Shown: in pieces, positions 18,075-26,974 of the stretch
Numbering within the stretch: the stretch's first letter is position 1
Layout of the letters: every line of letters begins with the position of its first letter
Assembly: GCA_029261535.1 (NCBI GenBank)
Contig: JAJDBF010000027.1
Coordinates: 1-43,871 of the forward strand
Direction of reading: 5' to 3'
Source of the DNA: Nitrospinaceae bacterium
GTDB lineage: Bacteria; Nitrospinota; Nitrospinia; Nitrospinales; Nitrospinaceae
Length of the DNA: 43,871 nucleotides
Position numbers and translations under genes: made by a program
Notes under the pieces: model-generated
Seen by the model: only the letters and a program-made list of their open reading frames with translations
What the model was told of the DNA's origin: nothing
Databases searched by the model: none

Positions 18075-19582
18075 GTGGTCAAATCCACCAGACTATTCAG
18101 GTTTCTTAAAACTGTTTCTGGCAATTCCTCGAACGGTTCGTGTACTTTTTCAGGATTCACCTGCCCATTAAATTCTGACTCAAATCCGAGGTCGCTCAAT
18201 TGTTCACGGAAATGTTCAAATCCACTTTTGACAAAACTCAAAATCTGAGTATTTTCAACGGCAATATTTAGCTCAAGCTTTTGCCCCTGTACGCGTGCGT
18301 CCAGGCGGACACTACCGAGCTTGGACAATTCCAGAAAAAAAACCAGATTGTATTTCCCCTTACCATCGGTTTTTTTATTTTTTGCATCGTCCTCTTCATC
18401 TCGATAAAAAACTTTTATGGGCCGACCCTCGGGCTCCAGTAAATTTGGAATCAGCAAAGCCATCGGGTGATTTTCCTGCCGCGCAACCATTTGAGTGAGT
18501 TGATGAATATCCAGATTTTGAATAATAGACTGAGTCTGCCTGCCTAGTGATTGAACCGTTGCATCGCCTGCCTTGAACCCTGGCCCAAACTGTTTCTCCA
18601 TAAACCTTGAGAATTCGTGCAATTGTCCTTTGAAATCCTGCGTCACCGCATTTTTCAAACCTGGCCCCTGAGGACTTTCCAGAAAGTGTCGCAAACGGGC
18701 TTCATAACTCGCTCCGGTCCGGCTAATATTTTCGCGTATCACTTTGGCATCTGCCGTTTCTCCCTGTGAGCCTCGCAACACGCGCAAGCTATCCTGGATT
18801 TTTGTTTTTAATTCATTGGGAATACTGTTGGGACTTTCTTCTGTCAGGCGGTTGAACAGGTTTGCGAAATCTTTTATCAAGGGAGACAAAGGTTGTCGGC
18901 CCGGAAGGAGAGTTTGTAATAATTTCAACGCAGGATTTTTACTTCCGGTCCCACTGCTGGTCAAAATATACCCATCCCCTTTGGCTTCGGCCCGAACCAT
19001 AAGCTCAGCTCCTTCGGACAAGGTTGCCGTGTTGTTCAAAAAAAGAGTGGCCTCTCGCCCATTCAACCGGACTTGAACAAAGTTTGAATCCAGAACAGAC
19101 AGGACCTGACCTTGCGTGGTTTGATCCGGAGTCAGTCCAAATTGCGCAATACCTTTGAGTGAATAGATGGTTGGGGTCGGCAGACTTCGTTGCGATGCCG
19201 GTGACACCTTGACCTGATCCTGAACAGCATGTCCGGCGGTTGTACCTTTAGTATTGGGGGTCGGTTTTGATTTATTGGGATCCGTCCCGGTGGTCAGAAG
19301 TTTGAATACCGGTGATGGCGAAAGTTGTTCGACCCGGGCTTGAAAAGTCTGCCCCGGTGATTGTGGGCGGCTGAATTCGACCGCAGCGCGGTGCCCGTTC
19401 AACTCCACCAGATTTTTGCCGGAGGGCAACTGGTCGATCACTTTCCCTGAAACCACCTGACCGGGAATAAAACTATTGAGGAACTGATTCAGCGAAGTCA
19501 GTTTCAGAGCCTGAACTTTTAAGGAAGGATCGCTCGAAAAAATGAGCCGCAGGGATTCCGCGCTGTTGAATTCGGGGACCAC
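18071..19582 (-). CDS. fliK: FliK-like flagellar hook-length control protein
   Basis: 503 residues, starting with GTG at 19582 after a GGAG site. The N-terminal two thirds is variable and rich in Pro/Ser/Gln/Gly, as expected for the ruler region of FliK. The C-terminal domain (about 410-485), with LGSVRLDARVQGQKLELNI and ENTQILSFVKSGFEHFREQL, matches the Flg_hook domain that contacts FlhB. The next gene is an FlhB C-domain-like protein, which supports the call. The N-terminal region also contains repeated small beta motifs (GQVVSGKVIDQL; GQVLSVLDSNFVQVRLNG). Overall identity is probably low, so the symbol is used in a family sense. Confidence 0.8.
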   Translation of the reverse strand: MVPEFNSAESLRLIFSSDPSLKVQALKLTSLNQFLNSFIPGQVVSGKVIDQLPSGKNLVELNGHRAAVEFSRPQSPGQTFQARVEQLSPSPVFKLLTTGTDPNKSKPTPNTKGTTAGHAVQDQVKVSPASQRSLPTPTIYSLKGIAQFGLTPDQTTQGQVLSVLDSNFVQVRLNGREATLFLNNTATLSEGAELMVRAEAKGDGYILTSSGTGSKNPALKLLQTLLPGRQPLSPLIKDFANLFNRLTEESPNSIPNELKTKIQDSLRVLRGSQGETADAKVIRENISRTGASYEARLRHFLESPQGPGLKNAVTQDFKGQLHEFSRFMEKQFGPGFKAGDATVQSLGRQTQSIIQNLDIHQLTQMVARQENHPMALLIPNLLEPEGRPIKVFYRDEEDDAKNKKTDGKGKYNLVFFLELSKLGSVRLDARVQGQKLELNIAVENTQILSFVKSGFEHFREQLSDLGFESEFNGQVNPEKVHEPFEELPETVLRNLNSLVDLTT

Positions 19583-19622
19583 AATAGTCTCCAGGAAACA
19601 GGATGTGTCTTGTGATTCGGTT

Positions 19623-19952
19623 TTAGATTCTTAAATCCAGGTGGGCACTGGGATTGCCCTCAACGATGGGAATGGGTTCTTCCAAAGCCCTATCTTCTTT
19701 TTCGGCGGAGACCTTCTTTTTCTTTATTCTGACTTGCCGATTGGAATTTTTTCCGTCGGGATCGGAAGGGTTGGACTCGTTGGTTTCTTCGGGATCCTGA
19801 ACCTCGTGCTGCTCCCTGTCATCCAGAGCGGTTCGTTCTTCCTTCAAGGATTGATCTGTCCGATGATGGGCCACGGCTTCTATCATGACACGTTCAACCG
19901 TTGGGCTCATCTGGAGAACATGCTGGATACTGGCAGGATTATTTATCGGCAT
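19623..19952 (-). CDS. Small highly charged hypothetical protein in the flagellar cluster
   Basis: 109 residues, not recognised. The first 30 residues may form a helix; the rest is low-complexity, with acidic stretches (EVQDPEETNESNPSDPD) and a basic patch (RIKKKKVSAEKE), so it is probably largely disordered. It sits between fliL and fliK in the same direction, and similar small disordered proteins occur in flagellar operons of related bacteria. A 109-codon frame also exists on the opposite strand; I prefer this one because of orientation and operon continuity. Confidence 0.5.
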   Translation of the reverse strand: MPINNPASIQHVLQMSPTVERVMIEAVAHHRTDQSLKEERTALDDREQHEVQDPEETNESNPSDPDGKNSNRQVRIKKKKVSAEKEDRALEEPIPIVEGNPSAHLDLRI

Positions 19953-20026
19953 TGGCTCACCCTGAATTGACTGATCAATTAACTATATCCTCTCTGCACG
20001 CGCTGTCAAGCGGCCTTATCACAGAT

Positions 20027-20638
20027 TCACCGAATAATAAATTCGGAAAAGAAGACATCGTTGATCTTTCCACTTCCAGTAACCAGAAGGGTATTGGCTG
20101 AAGTCACAATTTCACTTTTTAACCGATCTTTGATCGGTTTTTTCGGGTTCCTGTAATCTCTCGGTCGCTTTCGTTCAAGAATCTCGTAAATGGTCTGTCG
20201 AATCAGCGGCAAAACCAAATCAATTTCCTCATTGAGCTTGACGTTACTCATCTGAAGATGAATTTTGACGTGAATAAACTGGCCCGTTTCTTTCTTTTTA
20301 TCCATCAGCGGCAAAAAGAACGGCTCCAGATGATAAAACTTGGGGGCGTTGGCCTCCCGGATAGCCTCTTTTTCTTCCGCAGATAATTCTGGCGTTTTGA
20401 CAGGTTCGGCCAATTCCTCAAGCGAGGGAGGAGCCGGTTCCTCCGACCCTAAAAGAAAGAATGCCGCGATACCGCCAATCAACAAAACGGCGGCGGCGAC
20501 AATAATCATCAGCTTCTTCTTGCTTTTGCCACCTTCACCATCCTCGCCGGCTTCACCTTCTTCTTTTTCCGGATCCTCCTCAAGTAAACGCTCAAGTGCT
20601 TGCGCTTCATCCTCTGTTTGATTTTCTTCTTCGGCCAT
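20027..20638 (-). CDS. fliL: FliL flagellar basal-body-associated protein
   Basis: 203 residues. A very acidic cytoplasmic N-terminus (about 1-35) is followed by a basic stop (KSKKK) and one transmembrane helix (about 43-64, LMIIVAAAVLLIGGIAAFFLL). A periplasmic FliL domain then shows FYHLEPFFLPLMD, FIHVKIHLQMSN and the LIRQTIYEILERK helix. FliL surrounds the stator at the flagellar motor and supports torque. The gene begins four bases after coaE ends, so it shares that transcript. Confidence 0.87.
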   Translation of the reverse strand: MAEEENQTEDEAQALERLLEEDPEKEEGEAGEDGEGGKSKKKLMIIVAAAVLLIGGIAAFFLLGSEEPAPPSLEELAEPVKTPELSAEEKEAIREANAPKFYHLEPFFLPLMDKKKETGQFIHVKIHLQMSNVKLNEEIDLVLPLIRQTIYEILERKRPRDYRNPKKPIKDRLKSEIVTSANTLLVTGSGKINDVFFSEFIIR

Positions 20639-20642
20639 AAGA

Positions 20643-21248
20643 TCAGGTCAATGCTTTAAGGTTTTCATATAGAGTCGCGACATCCTGTTCAAGCCTCTCC
20701 AGAGAGGAATCATTTTCCAGAACAAAATCAGCCAACTTTCTTTTTTTCTCTAACGGCATCTGGTGCTGAATCCTTCGCAAGGCATCCTCCCTGGTAAATC
20801 GCCCTTGCGCCACAATCCGTGTGATCTGTTGATCCTCAGGACAAGCGACCACAACCACCTTATTTACTTTTCGGTAATTTTCAGATTCAATCAATAGGGC
20901 CGCATCAAGAATTACGATTGATTCAGGTTTTTTTTGCTGGAAGGATTCAAAGTTGCGTTGCTCCTCTGCAAATACTTTCGGATGAAGAATGCCTTCCAAC
21001 ACGGATTTTTTAACACTGTCTTCAAAAATAATCCGGGCAATTTTTTTCCGATCCAGAGTCTGGTCAGGCAAAATAATATCCGGCCCGAAGGCCTCTACCA
21101 CTTCCTGCCAGGCAGGTTGTCCAGGCTCTACCAGCCGACGGCAAATCTTGTCGGCATCAATGATGTGACCGCCTAGACGGGACATCATTCCGGACACGGT
21201 GGATTTACCCGATCCCATCCCTCCAGTGACTCCAACCAATAATGCCAT
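20643..21248 (-). CDS. coaE: Dephospho-CoA kinase
   Basis: About 201 residues from the ATG at 21248, which has GAGAG five bases upstream; a TTG at 21272 would add eight residues. The P-loop GVTGGMGSGKST is near the N-terminus, followed by HIIDADKICRRLVEPG, which holds the family's Asp-Ala-Asp substrate motif. It phosphorylates the ribose of dephospho-CoA in the last step of coenzyme A synthesis. It sits between a class IV aminotransferase gene and fliL, a housekeeping gene embedded in a flagellar context. Confidence 0.94.
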   Translation of the reverse strand: MALLVGVTGGMGSGKSTVSGMMSRLGGHIIDADKICRRLVEPGQPAWQEVVEAFGPDIILPDQTLDRKKIARIIFEDSVKKSVLEGILHPKVFAEEQRNFESFQQKKPESIVILDAALLIESENYRKVNKVVVVACPEDQQITRIVAQGRFTREDALRRIQHQMPLEKKRKLADFVLENDSSLERLEQDVATLYENLKALT

Positions 21249-21295
21249 AAAAACTCTCGTGCGAGACCTCAATATATTTTTTCAAAAACCAACAG

Positions 21296-22165
21296 CTAAG
21301 CAGAGCCTTTTCCTTCCATCTCCAAAGCAGAATCATAAAGTCGCATCAGCCGACGGGTCACCGGCCCCGGTTGACCGTCAGCCACAGGCTTGCCATCAAG
21401 GTGCGTCACCGGCATCACTTTTTTCACAGTCCCGGTAATGAACGCTTCTTCTGCCTTTGCCAGACTTTCTGGCGGCCACTCCCCTTGTTCAATCAATATT
21501 CCATTTTCCTGCGCCAATTGAAGAAGAACATCGCGCGTAATCCCCGCCAGAATTCCACAACTCAAAGAGGGTGTCTGCACCCGACCATCACACACGAAAA
21601 AGAAATTACTGGTGGTGCATTCTGTTAGGTGGCCCTGATGATTCAGCATCAGCGCATCCTGGGCTCCCATGTGATTAGACTCAACCTTGGCCAAAACATT
21701 GTTCAAATAATTCCCTGTTTTAATGCCGGGATTGACCGTATCTTTCGCATTGCGTTTTATTGAAACCAGAGCAACATTGATTCCCTTTTCATAACTGGAA
21801 GCAGGATAGTTTTTCAATTCCGTTACCAGAACAATTAATTCCGGATTGGAACATGATGTCGGGTCGATATCGAGATCTCCCATTCCCCGCGTCACAATGA
21901 TTCTTATATAGGATTCCGAATTGCCTGCATCGATCACGGTTCGCGCGACCTGTTCCATAATTTTTTCATCCGACCATGGAATCGTCAAGGTCAACCCATC
22001 AGCTGAATTGCGCAACCGCCTCAAATGTTCTTTCATAAAACAGGGCAACCCGTTTTGAGTCACGACCACTTCATAAACACTGTCGCCAAACAGGAAGCCA
22101 TGGTCGAGAACGGAAATAAAAGCATCCGGCCCGATTTCGCCATTAAAATTTATGCGCGTCGTCAT
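21296..22165 (-). CDS. Class IV pyridoxal-phosphate aminotransferase (IlvE/Dat/PabC group)
   Basis: 289 residues, the usual length. The PLP-binding Lys149 lies in PGIKTGNYLNN, the phosphate-binding Glu182 in LTECTTSNFF, and the N-terminal DHGFLFGDSVYE region is typical of fold type IV. The same fold covers branched-chain aminotransferase, D-amino acid aminotransferase and aminodeoxychorismate lyase, and I cannot decide among them from sequence alone. Asn/Thr spacing after the Glu (TECTTSNFF) is seen in all three. It is nine bases downstream of cvpA in the same operon. Confidence 0.85.
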   Translation of the reverse strand: MTTRINFNGEIGPDAFISVLDHGFLFGDSVYEVVVTQNGLPCFMKEHLRRLRNSADGLTLTIPWSDEKIMEQVARTVIDAGNSESYIRIIVTRGMGDLDIDPTSCSNPELIVLVTELKNYPASSYEKGINVALVSIKRNAKDTVNPGIKTGNYLNNVLAKVESNHMGAQDALMLNHQGHLTECTTSNFFFVCDGRVQTPSLSCGILAGITRDVLLQLAQENGILIEQGEWPPESLAKAEEAFITGTVKKVMPVTHLDGKPVADGQPGPVTRRLMRLYDSALEMEGKGSA

Positions 22166-22174
22166 GTGATGGGA

Positions 22175-22855
22175 TCACTCTTTGGTTACAGATCGAATCA
22201 AGTCGTCCAGTTTTTTCTGGTCTTCAGGGCTGTGCTTGTCCTGCGGCTCAGTCTTTGGGGCTCCTAAATCGCCGGCTTGTTTTTTAATCGATTCAAATTG
22301 ATCGACCATATTTTTCATATTTTCAATATCCGGCATTTTTTCTTTGAGCTTTTTCATCTTGTTAAGATTGCGTTCAATGAAATCATCATTGACATTAAAC
22401 AGGCTCTTGACTTCAATCGTCGCTTTTTCCAAATAGGGCACGGTTACGGAATTGCGTGTAATATCTTTATAAAATTCGGGAAACCATCGCATGGGAACTA
22501 TTACCATGGCGATCAAAGCCAGGGCTTTTACCAAACCGATGCCGCCCCCTATGATTCGGTCAACACCGGAAAGCGTGTCGGATTTACGCAATAGTTTTCT
22601 AACCAAAAACCCGACAAGAGACACGGCAATCGAGAACACCAGATAAAGCCCGACAAAGGCTACTGCTCGTGCAATGGGTTCTGAATCGATATACCCTTTG
22701 AGCTCCAGTGCGGCCTCATGATTATATTTTAGCGCAACAACGTATCCAATCGTGATGGAAAGCAATGAAAAAATTTCTTTGATCATCCCCCGGAACAAAG
22801 AATAAATAAGACTGACACTTAAAACCACTACGACTAGGGTATCAAAGGTTGTCAT
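22175..22855 (-). CDS. cvpA: CvpA-family inner-membrane protein
   Basis: 226 residues. Four hydrophobic helices fill the first 125 residues (FDTLVVVVLSVSLIYSLFRG; IFSLLSITIGYVVAL; FVGLYLVFSIAVSLVGFLV; GLVKALALIAMVIVPM), with the family motif FRGMIKEIF after the first helix and DRIIGGGIG between the third and fourth. The C-terminal 100 residues are hydrophilic and helical. CvpA proteins are linked to colicin V production and to envelope homeostasis; the mechanism is not settled. Confidence 0.85.
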   Translation of the reverse strand: MTTFDTLVVVVLSVSLIYSLFRGMIKEIFSLLSITIGYVVALKYNHEAALELKGYIDSEPIARAVAFVGLYLVFSIAVSLVGFLVRKLLRKSDTLSGVDRIIGGGIGLVKALALIAMVIVPMRWFPEFYKDITRNSVTVPYLEKATIEVKSLFNVNDDFIERNLNKMKKLKEKMPDIENMKNMVDQFESIKKQAGDLGAPKTEPQDKHSPEDQKKLDDLIRSVTKE

Positions 22856-22918
22856 AAATTTGATTAAAGGATTTGTTGATAAAGAAAACTACAGGCTGGA
22901 GTTTATCCAGCGGATAAA

Positions 22919-23425
22919 TTAACGGAGGCGGTCGCCAAATTTTTCCCGGATCAAACAAAATGTTGAGGTGACGACAATCGATTTTGCCTGAATAGCCTGA
23001 TCCATTTCATCAAAAGACCAGAATCGACCTTCGCTTATTTCCTCGGGATTTATTTTGATTGTGGCATCGGTGACACAGGTATAAACCCGGACATGTTCAG
23101 AAAAAGTTTGGGGACACGCAGAGAATCGGCCAATTTCTTTCAAATCACCGGCGATGCCCAATTCCTCCATCAGTTCACGATGAGCACAGGGTTCATAATC
23201 CTCACCGGTATCGACATGCCCCGCCGCCGAAGTATCCCAGTAACCGGGATTTTCATCCTTTTTCATGGAACGTTTCTGAAGATACAATTCTCCTTTAGAA
23301 TTGAACACCAGGATATGCACTGAGCGATGAAGGAGCCCCTTGGCATGAACTTCCTTTCTGCTGGCCTGCCCGATCACCTGATCGTCCACGTCAACGACAT
23401 CAAATATTTCTTCAGCCTCTAGCAT
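22919..23425 (-). CDS. Nudix hydrolase (YfcD/IPP-isomerase-like group)
   Basis: 168 residues. The Nudix box GX5EX7REUXEEXGU is complete in GHVDTGEDYEPCAH followed by RELMEELGI. The N-terminal EIFDVVDVDDQVIGQASRKEVHAKGLLHRSVHILVF and YLQKRSMKKDENPGYWD features are shared with YfcD and isopentenyl-diphosphate isomerase-like Nudix proteins. It likely hydrolyses a nucleoside-diphosphate-linked compound; the substrate is unknown. A perfect 7-3-7 palindrome (22902-22918) lies directly after its stop codon, ahead of cvpA. Confidence 0.88.
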   Translation of the reverse strand: MLEAEEIFDVVDVDDQVIGQASRKEVHAKGLLHRSVHILVFNSKGELYLQKRSMKKDENPGYWDTSAAGHVDTGEDYEPCAHRELMEELGIAGDLKEIGRFSACPQTFSEHVRVYTCVTDATIKINPEEISEGRFWSFDEMDQAIQAKSIVVTSTFCLIREKFGDRLR

Positions 23426-23443
23426 GGTAACTCCAGATGCCCA

Positions 23444-24760
23444 TTATTCAATGGAGCCTCTAAGGTAATCCAGCTCTGCCGGAACTTCACGCTCCTCACA
23501 GTAATTAAAGGAGGCCAACATTTTCAAATCATCCAGAACCCTTTTGTCTCCTTCGAAGGTGACAGTTTTGTAGCCCTTGTCAGCAAGAAGCCCCCCTGCC
23601 TGCAACAGGCTCATGACGGAACGAGCATCGAATTTTTCACCCTCGAGAATCATCCAAGCCTCACCTTCATAGTGTCGCACGATTTTGGACACGTAAGTAG
23701 AAGGCCGGGCATGAAGCCCCAGCGGATCTGGAACGGGTAATTCGTAGCGAACAGTTTTTACAAAAATTTTCAGCAATTCCCTGCTGAGCTTGTCGCCTTC
23801 GTGAATATAGTACAGAGCATAAAAAAAACAATAGTTGACCACATGAGATAACAAGTCGGTCTTGTCGACCAATCCACTGATGATACTCTTCGCCTCGCCT
23901 TTGCGAATATCATCTTCATGTCTCTCGTAAAAATGGATCAACCAGATCATCATCTCCAGCAAATGGAGAGGCATGGAAATATAACCGCGAAGGCCTTTCA
24001 AACCTTCGTGTTTTTGCTCAAGCGGAGTGCTCTTGATATAGGTGTCAAACTCGGACTGGATACTGTGAACATGGTTCATCAACATCCGTGATTTTTTTTC
24101 ATCAATTTTGTAGGGGACAATCTCTCTTAACAAGTCGCGATCCTGCGTGGATTCCACCTTCATGGAATCCATAAGGTTCCCCACCACATTCATTTTCTCA
24201 AGCAGTTCAATGATGCGGTCTTCCTGCTCATCGACTTCCTCTCCTTCTGTGTTTTTTGGAAGACGCTTGTTGGCTTCAACCAGGGCGAAGCTCTCCGGAT
24301 TGATCGCCCTTTCTGAAATTGCCAGGTGGTTTCTTTTGCCCGCTTCAACGCACTCAAGAAAAAGTTTCAGAATCGAATTATTCAAAAATTCCAGAACGGC
24401 GACGGAATCCTTAAAAAATTTCTCCTGAATTTCATCAGGATCGCGTAATCGGTAATAAGGGTAGCGGTCCAGCAGATGTCTGCAAAAAAATGCGGCTTTC
24501 ACGAGATTGCGGATGCTGGCGATATATTCCGTGAAGCAGGCCCAGACCTTGTTTTCCCTCGCACCGTGCTCATCAAGAAAGCTTTCCAGCAATTCTGCTT
24601 CCTGATTAAGGCTGGAATAACACTTTCGGGTGGCTCCACCGTTGCCCTTCGGAAGATCGCGAAACGCATTGAAGGTTTTGAAAAATCCGCCGCAACAGTC
24701 TTGCAGAAGAATCAAAAACTCTTCTTCTGAAATTATTTGAATCAGGGATTTTGGTTCCAA
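23444..24760 (-). CDS. Large helical protein fused to a C-terminal HPr phosphocarrier-like domain
   Basis: 438 residues. Residues 1-335 are predicted mostly helical and charged, and I do not recognise them. From about residue 339 the sequence matches HPr: LPVPDPLGLHARPST contains His350 at the PTS phosphorylation position, and ARSVMSLLQAGGL (around Ser381) corresponds to the Ser46 region of HPr. No PTS enzyme I or EII genes are in the window. The protein could receive phosphate from enzyme I or use an HPr-like fold for signalling. The start is a TTG with no obvious ribosome-binding site, so the N-terminus is uncertain. It ends 18 bases before the Nudix gene. Confidence 0.75.
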   Translation of the reverse strand: MEPKSLIQIISEEEFLILLQDCCGGFFKTFNAFRDLPKGNGGATRKCYSSLNQEAELLESFLDEHGARENKVWACFTEYIASIRNLVKAAFFCRHLLDRYPYYRLRDPDEIQEKFFKDSVAVLEFLNNSILKLFLECVEAGKRNHLAISERAINPESFALVEANKRLPKNTEGEEVDEQEDRIIELLEKMNVVGNLMDSMKVESTQDRDLLREIVPYKIDEKKSRMLMNHVHSIQSEFDTYIKSTPLEQKHEGLKGLRGYISMPLHLLEMMIWLIHFYERHEDDIRKGEAKSIISGLVDKTDLLSHVVNYCFFYALYYIHEGDKLSRELLKIFVKTVRYELPVPDPLGLHARPSTYVSKIVRHYEGEAWMILEGEKFDARSVMSLLQAGGLLADKGYKTVTFEGDKRVLDDLKMLASFNYCEEREVPAELDYLRGSIE

Positions 24761-24793
24761 AATACGACCAGAAAAAACGTTTTTAAAAAGGGA

Positions 24794-24861
24794 GCCTCAA
24801 ACTTGCCGCTGGTTCTCGCTAAAACAAACGCTCCCACATCTCTGCGGGCGGATCTTGAGGC
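24794..24861 (-). ncRNA. Candidate structured RNA element between the HNH and HPr-fusion genes
   Basis: Reading the minus strand, GCCTCAA (24861-24855) can pair with TTGAGGC (24800-24794), closing a region of about 68 bases. An inner CCGC (24847-24844) can pair with GCGG (24809-24806). The closing stem is followed by TCCC and a T5 run, which resembles a small RNA or leader with a terminator-like end. It lies in the leader of the HPr-fusion gene or the tail of the HNH transcript. I do not recognise the family, and folding was done by eye. Confidence 0.35.
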
Positions 24862-24885
24862 TAAATGTTTTTTTTAGAGGTCCTC

Positions 24886-25428
24886 TTAATTCAAAGAACT
24901 GCGCATCTTCAATGATGGCGGTAAATATTTGTACCAACTCTCCAAATGTTCCTCGGAAGCTGAAGGAATGACAAAAGCATGATAGTGAAAACTGGGCCGA
25001 AACGGTTTTTTCTGCAAAGGCATTCCCGCTTCCACTGCAGTTTTGTTCCCCTTTTTAAGATTACAGGGTTTGCTCGCCACCACCACATTGGTCCAATTGG
25101 TACCCCCCCCGCGCGATTTCGGAACGATGTGATCCACCGTCAACATGTTCTCGCGAACCCCACAATACTGGCAAGTGTAATTGTCCCGACGCATGATATT
25201 TTTTTTACTGAAAGCCAACCCTTTGCCGGTATTGCGTCTCACCATTTTCAGCACACGGATCACTGTCGGCAAAGCAAAGTTCTGACTCGGAGACCGAACA
25301 ATATAACCGTTGGACTCAATTTTTTCGGCGCGTCCAGACAACACCATGACGATGCCCCGCTTGGCGGTACAAAACTGAAGGGGCTCGTAGGAGAAGTTTA
25401 GAATAAGAACTTTCTGTGTATCCAACAT
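24886..25428 (-). CDS. HNH endonuclease family protein
   Basis: 180 residues. The core is an HNH zinc-binding domain: CQYCG (about 91-95), VDHIVPKSRGG, NVVVASKPCNLKKGN. The N-terminal 80 residues (LILNFSYEPLQFCTAKRGIVMVLSGRAEKIE) match a widespread chromosomal family of stand-alone HNH proteins found in cyanobacteria and many Gram-negatives, not a restriction enzyme or intron endonuclease. Its cellular role is not established. It is the first gene of the long minus-strand run. Confidence 0.85.
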   Translation of the reverse strand: MLDTQKVLILNFSYEPLQFCTAKRGIVMVLSGRAEKIESNGYIVRSPSQNFALPTVIRVLKMVRRNTGKGLAFSKKNIMRRDNYTCQYCGVRENMLTVDHIVPKSRGGGTNWTNVVVASKPCNLKKGNKTAVEAGMPLQKKPFRPSFHYHAFVIPSASEEHLESWYKYLPPSLKMRSSLN

Positions 25429-25552
25429 CCGCTTTCCTTGTCAAAAAGGAAATACCTGATGGAACTAATTGAAAAATTTTACCCTTATGCTCAATTTGCG
25501 TCAACCGATTTTGATCCCTACTGATGCGCAGGAAGGAATTAATCCGGGGAAA

Positions 25553-26974
25553 CTAGAATAAATTGCTCTGTCCCAGCCGACCTTTGGGATCAAAGCACAA
25601 TTTAATAGCCTTTAAGTCATCCAAAACTTCATCCCCAACCATCCGGTGATAGTATTCTTTCTTCAACTTGCCAACACCATGTTCAGCGGAAACGGTCCCT
25701 CCCCAGTGAAGCACACGATCCACCAATACCCGGTAAACTGTTTTCGCGGATTCCATTTGAGATTTTTCAGGCAACAAATTAATGTGGAGATGATTGTCAC
25801 CGATATGACCGAACATGACATAGGGCAAACCAGCCTCGCTCAGAGTGCCCCGGTAAAACTGCATGAGGTCCAAAAAGAACGCATCCGGAACAGCCATATC
25901 GGTACCGAGTTTAACACGTCCTTGCCGACTGTTTTCCTCATTGACGATAAGCGGCACCCGATGGCGGAATTCATGGAACTTTTTCAGGTCCGCATCGGAT
26001 TGGGCAAACCATGAATCCAACAGTTCAAACTCCCTTCCCTCCAGAAACTCAAACCAGGCTTCAAGCGTTTTTTCGTATTCCTCATGCGTCTTAATGTCCT
26101 GCTCAAAAAACAGAGCGGCCTTGGCATCGGTAGGAATATTAGGAAACTCAGGTTTTAGTTTTTGGAGAGAATAATCATCAAAATATTCGAGCGAGCAGGG
26201 AGAAATTTCATTGGTTTTTGATTCGCGGATCGCCTTGACCAGTCGCCAGCAAATCTCCTCATCATTCAAAAACAGGATTCCGCTTAAAAATTCAGCCGGA
26301 GGCGCAATCAACTTTAGCTTGATCCTGCCAAAGAGACACAGGGTTCCATCCGACCCGACAAACAAATCCAGCCAGTCCATATTGGGCTGAACATAAAAGC
26401 CAGCGGCGTTTTTACAGCGGGGACTTTCATAGTCCATTTTTGGAAATTCAATTTGTGAACCGTCATTCAATTGCAAAGGGCTGGAAATGGTTTGACCTCT
26501 TGAAATTCTGGCACAGCGTCCATCGACCAGTACAACCTCGACTTCTTCTACAAATTTCCGGGTGGCTCCCCATTTATAACTTCTCGAACCGGAAGCATTG
26601 GTCGCCAGTGTTCCACCAACGCTTGCAAGCGTCTCTGTCGGGTTGGGCGGATAAAACCAGCCGCTGTTTTTCAGATGCTCCTGAATCTCGCTGATTGAAA
26701 CAGCCGGTCCGCAAACCAGATGCCCACTGGCATCTGGCCCTTCAATCCCCTTGAGTTTTTCCATCGAGACCACCACTCCGGAAAGCGGGATGGCGGATGC
26801 GGTCAAACCGGTTCTGGCACCGGAAATGGTGACCGGTCGTTGATTACTTTTGAGAAACTGAATCAACTCTTCAACCGAGTCCGGCACTATGACAGCCTCC
26901 GCCTTTCCATCCGGACAATTGGACGCATCCTTCAGGTAGGGTGCGATGGCAGAAGAATCTGTTTTCTTTATCAT
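25553..26974 (-). CDS. FAD-linked oxidase, GlcD/D-lactate dehydrogenase-like
   Basis: 473 residues. The PCMH-type FAD-binding domain (about 25-200) includes PVTISGARTGLTA, LVCGPAVSISEIQE, WFYPPNPTE and GGTLATNASGSRSYKWG. The C-terminal oxidase domain ends with FGHIGDNHLHIN and SAEHGVGKLKKEY, both hallmarks of GlcD/DLD enzymes that oxidise 2-hydroxy acids. The ATG overlaps the stop of the upstream VOC gene by four bases (ATGA), so the two proteins are probably made together. The substrate is unknown; glycolate, D-lactate or D-2-hydroxyglutarate are the usual options. Confidence 0.87.
   Translation of the reverse strand: MIKKTDSSAIAPYLKDASNCPDGKAEAVIVPDSVEELIQFLKSNQRPVTISGARTGLTASAIPLSGVVVSMEKLKGIEGPDASGHLVCGPAVSISEIQEHLKNSGWFYPPNPTETLASVGGTLATNASGSRSYKWGATRKFVEEVEVVLVDGRCARISRGQTISSPLQLNDGSQIEFPKMDYESPRCKNAAGFYVQPNMDWLDLFVGSDGTLCLFGRIKLKLIAPPAEFLSGILFLNDEEICWRLVKAIRESKTNEISPCSLEYFDDYSLQKLKPEFPNIPTDAKAALFFEQDIKTHEEYEKTLEAWFEFLEGREFELLDSWFAQSDADLKKFHEFRHRVPLIVNEENSRQGRVKLGTDMAVPDAFFLDLMQFYRGTLSEAGLPYVMFGHIGDNHLHINLLPEKSQMESAKTVYRVLVDRVLHWGGTVSAEHGVGKLKKEYYHRMVGDEVLDDLKAIKLCFDPKGRLGQSNLF

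Noticed and set aside
19641..19970. 109-codon frame on the plus strand
   Set aside because: It mirrors the small minus-strand gene in the flagellar run, contains hydrophobic residues typical of an antisense frame, and breaks operon direction.
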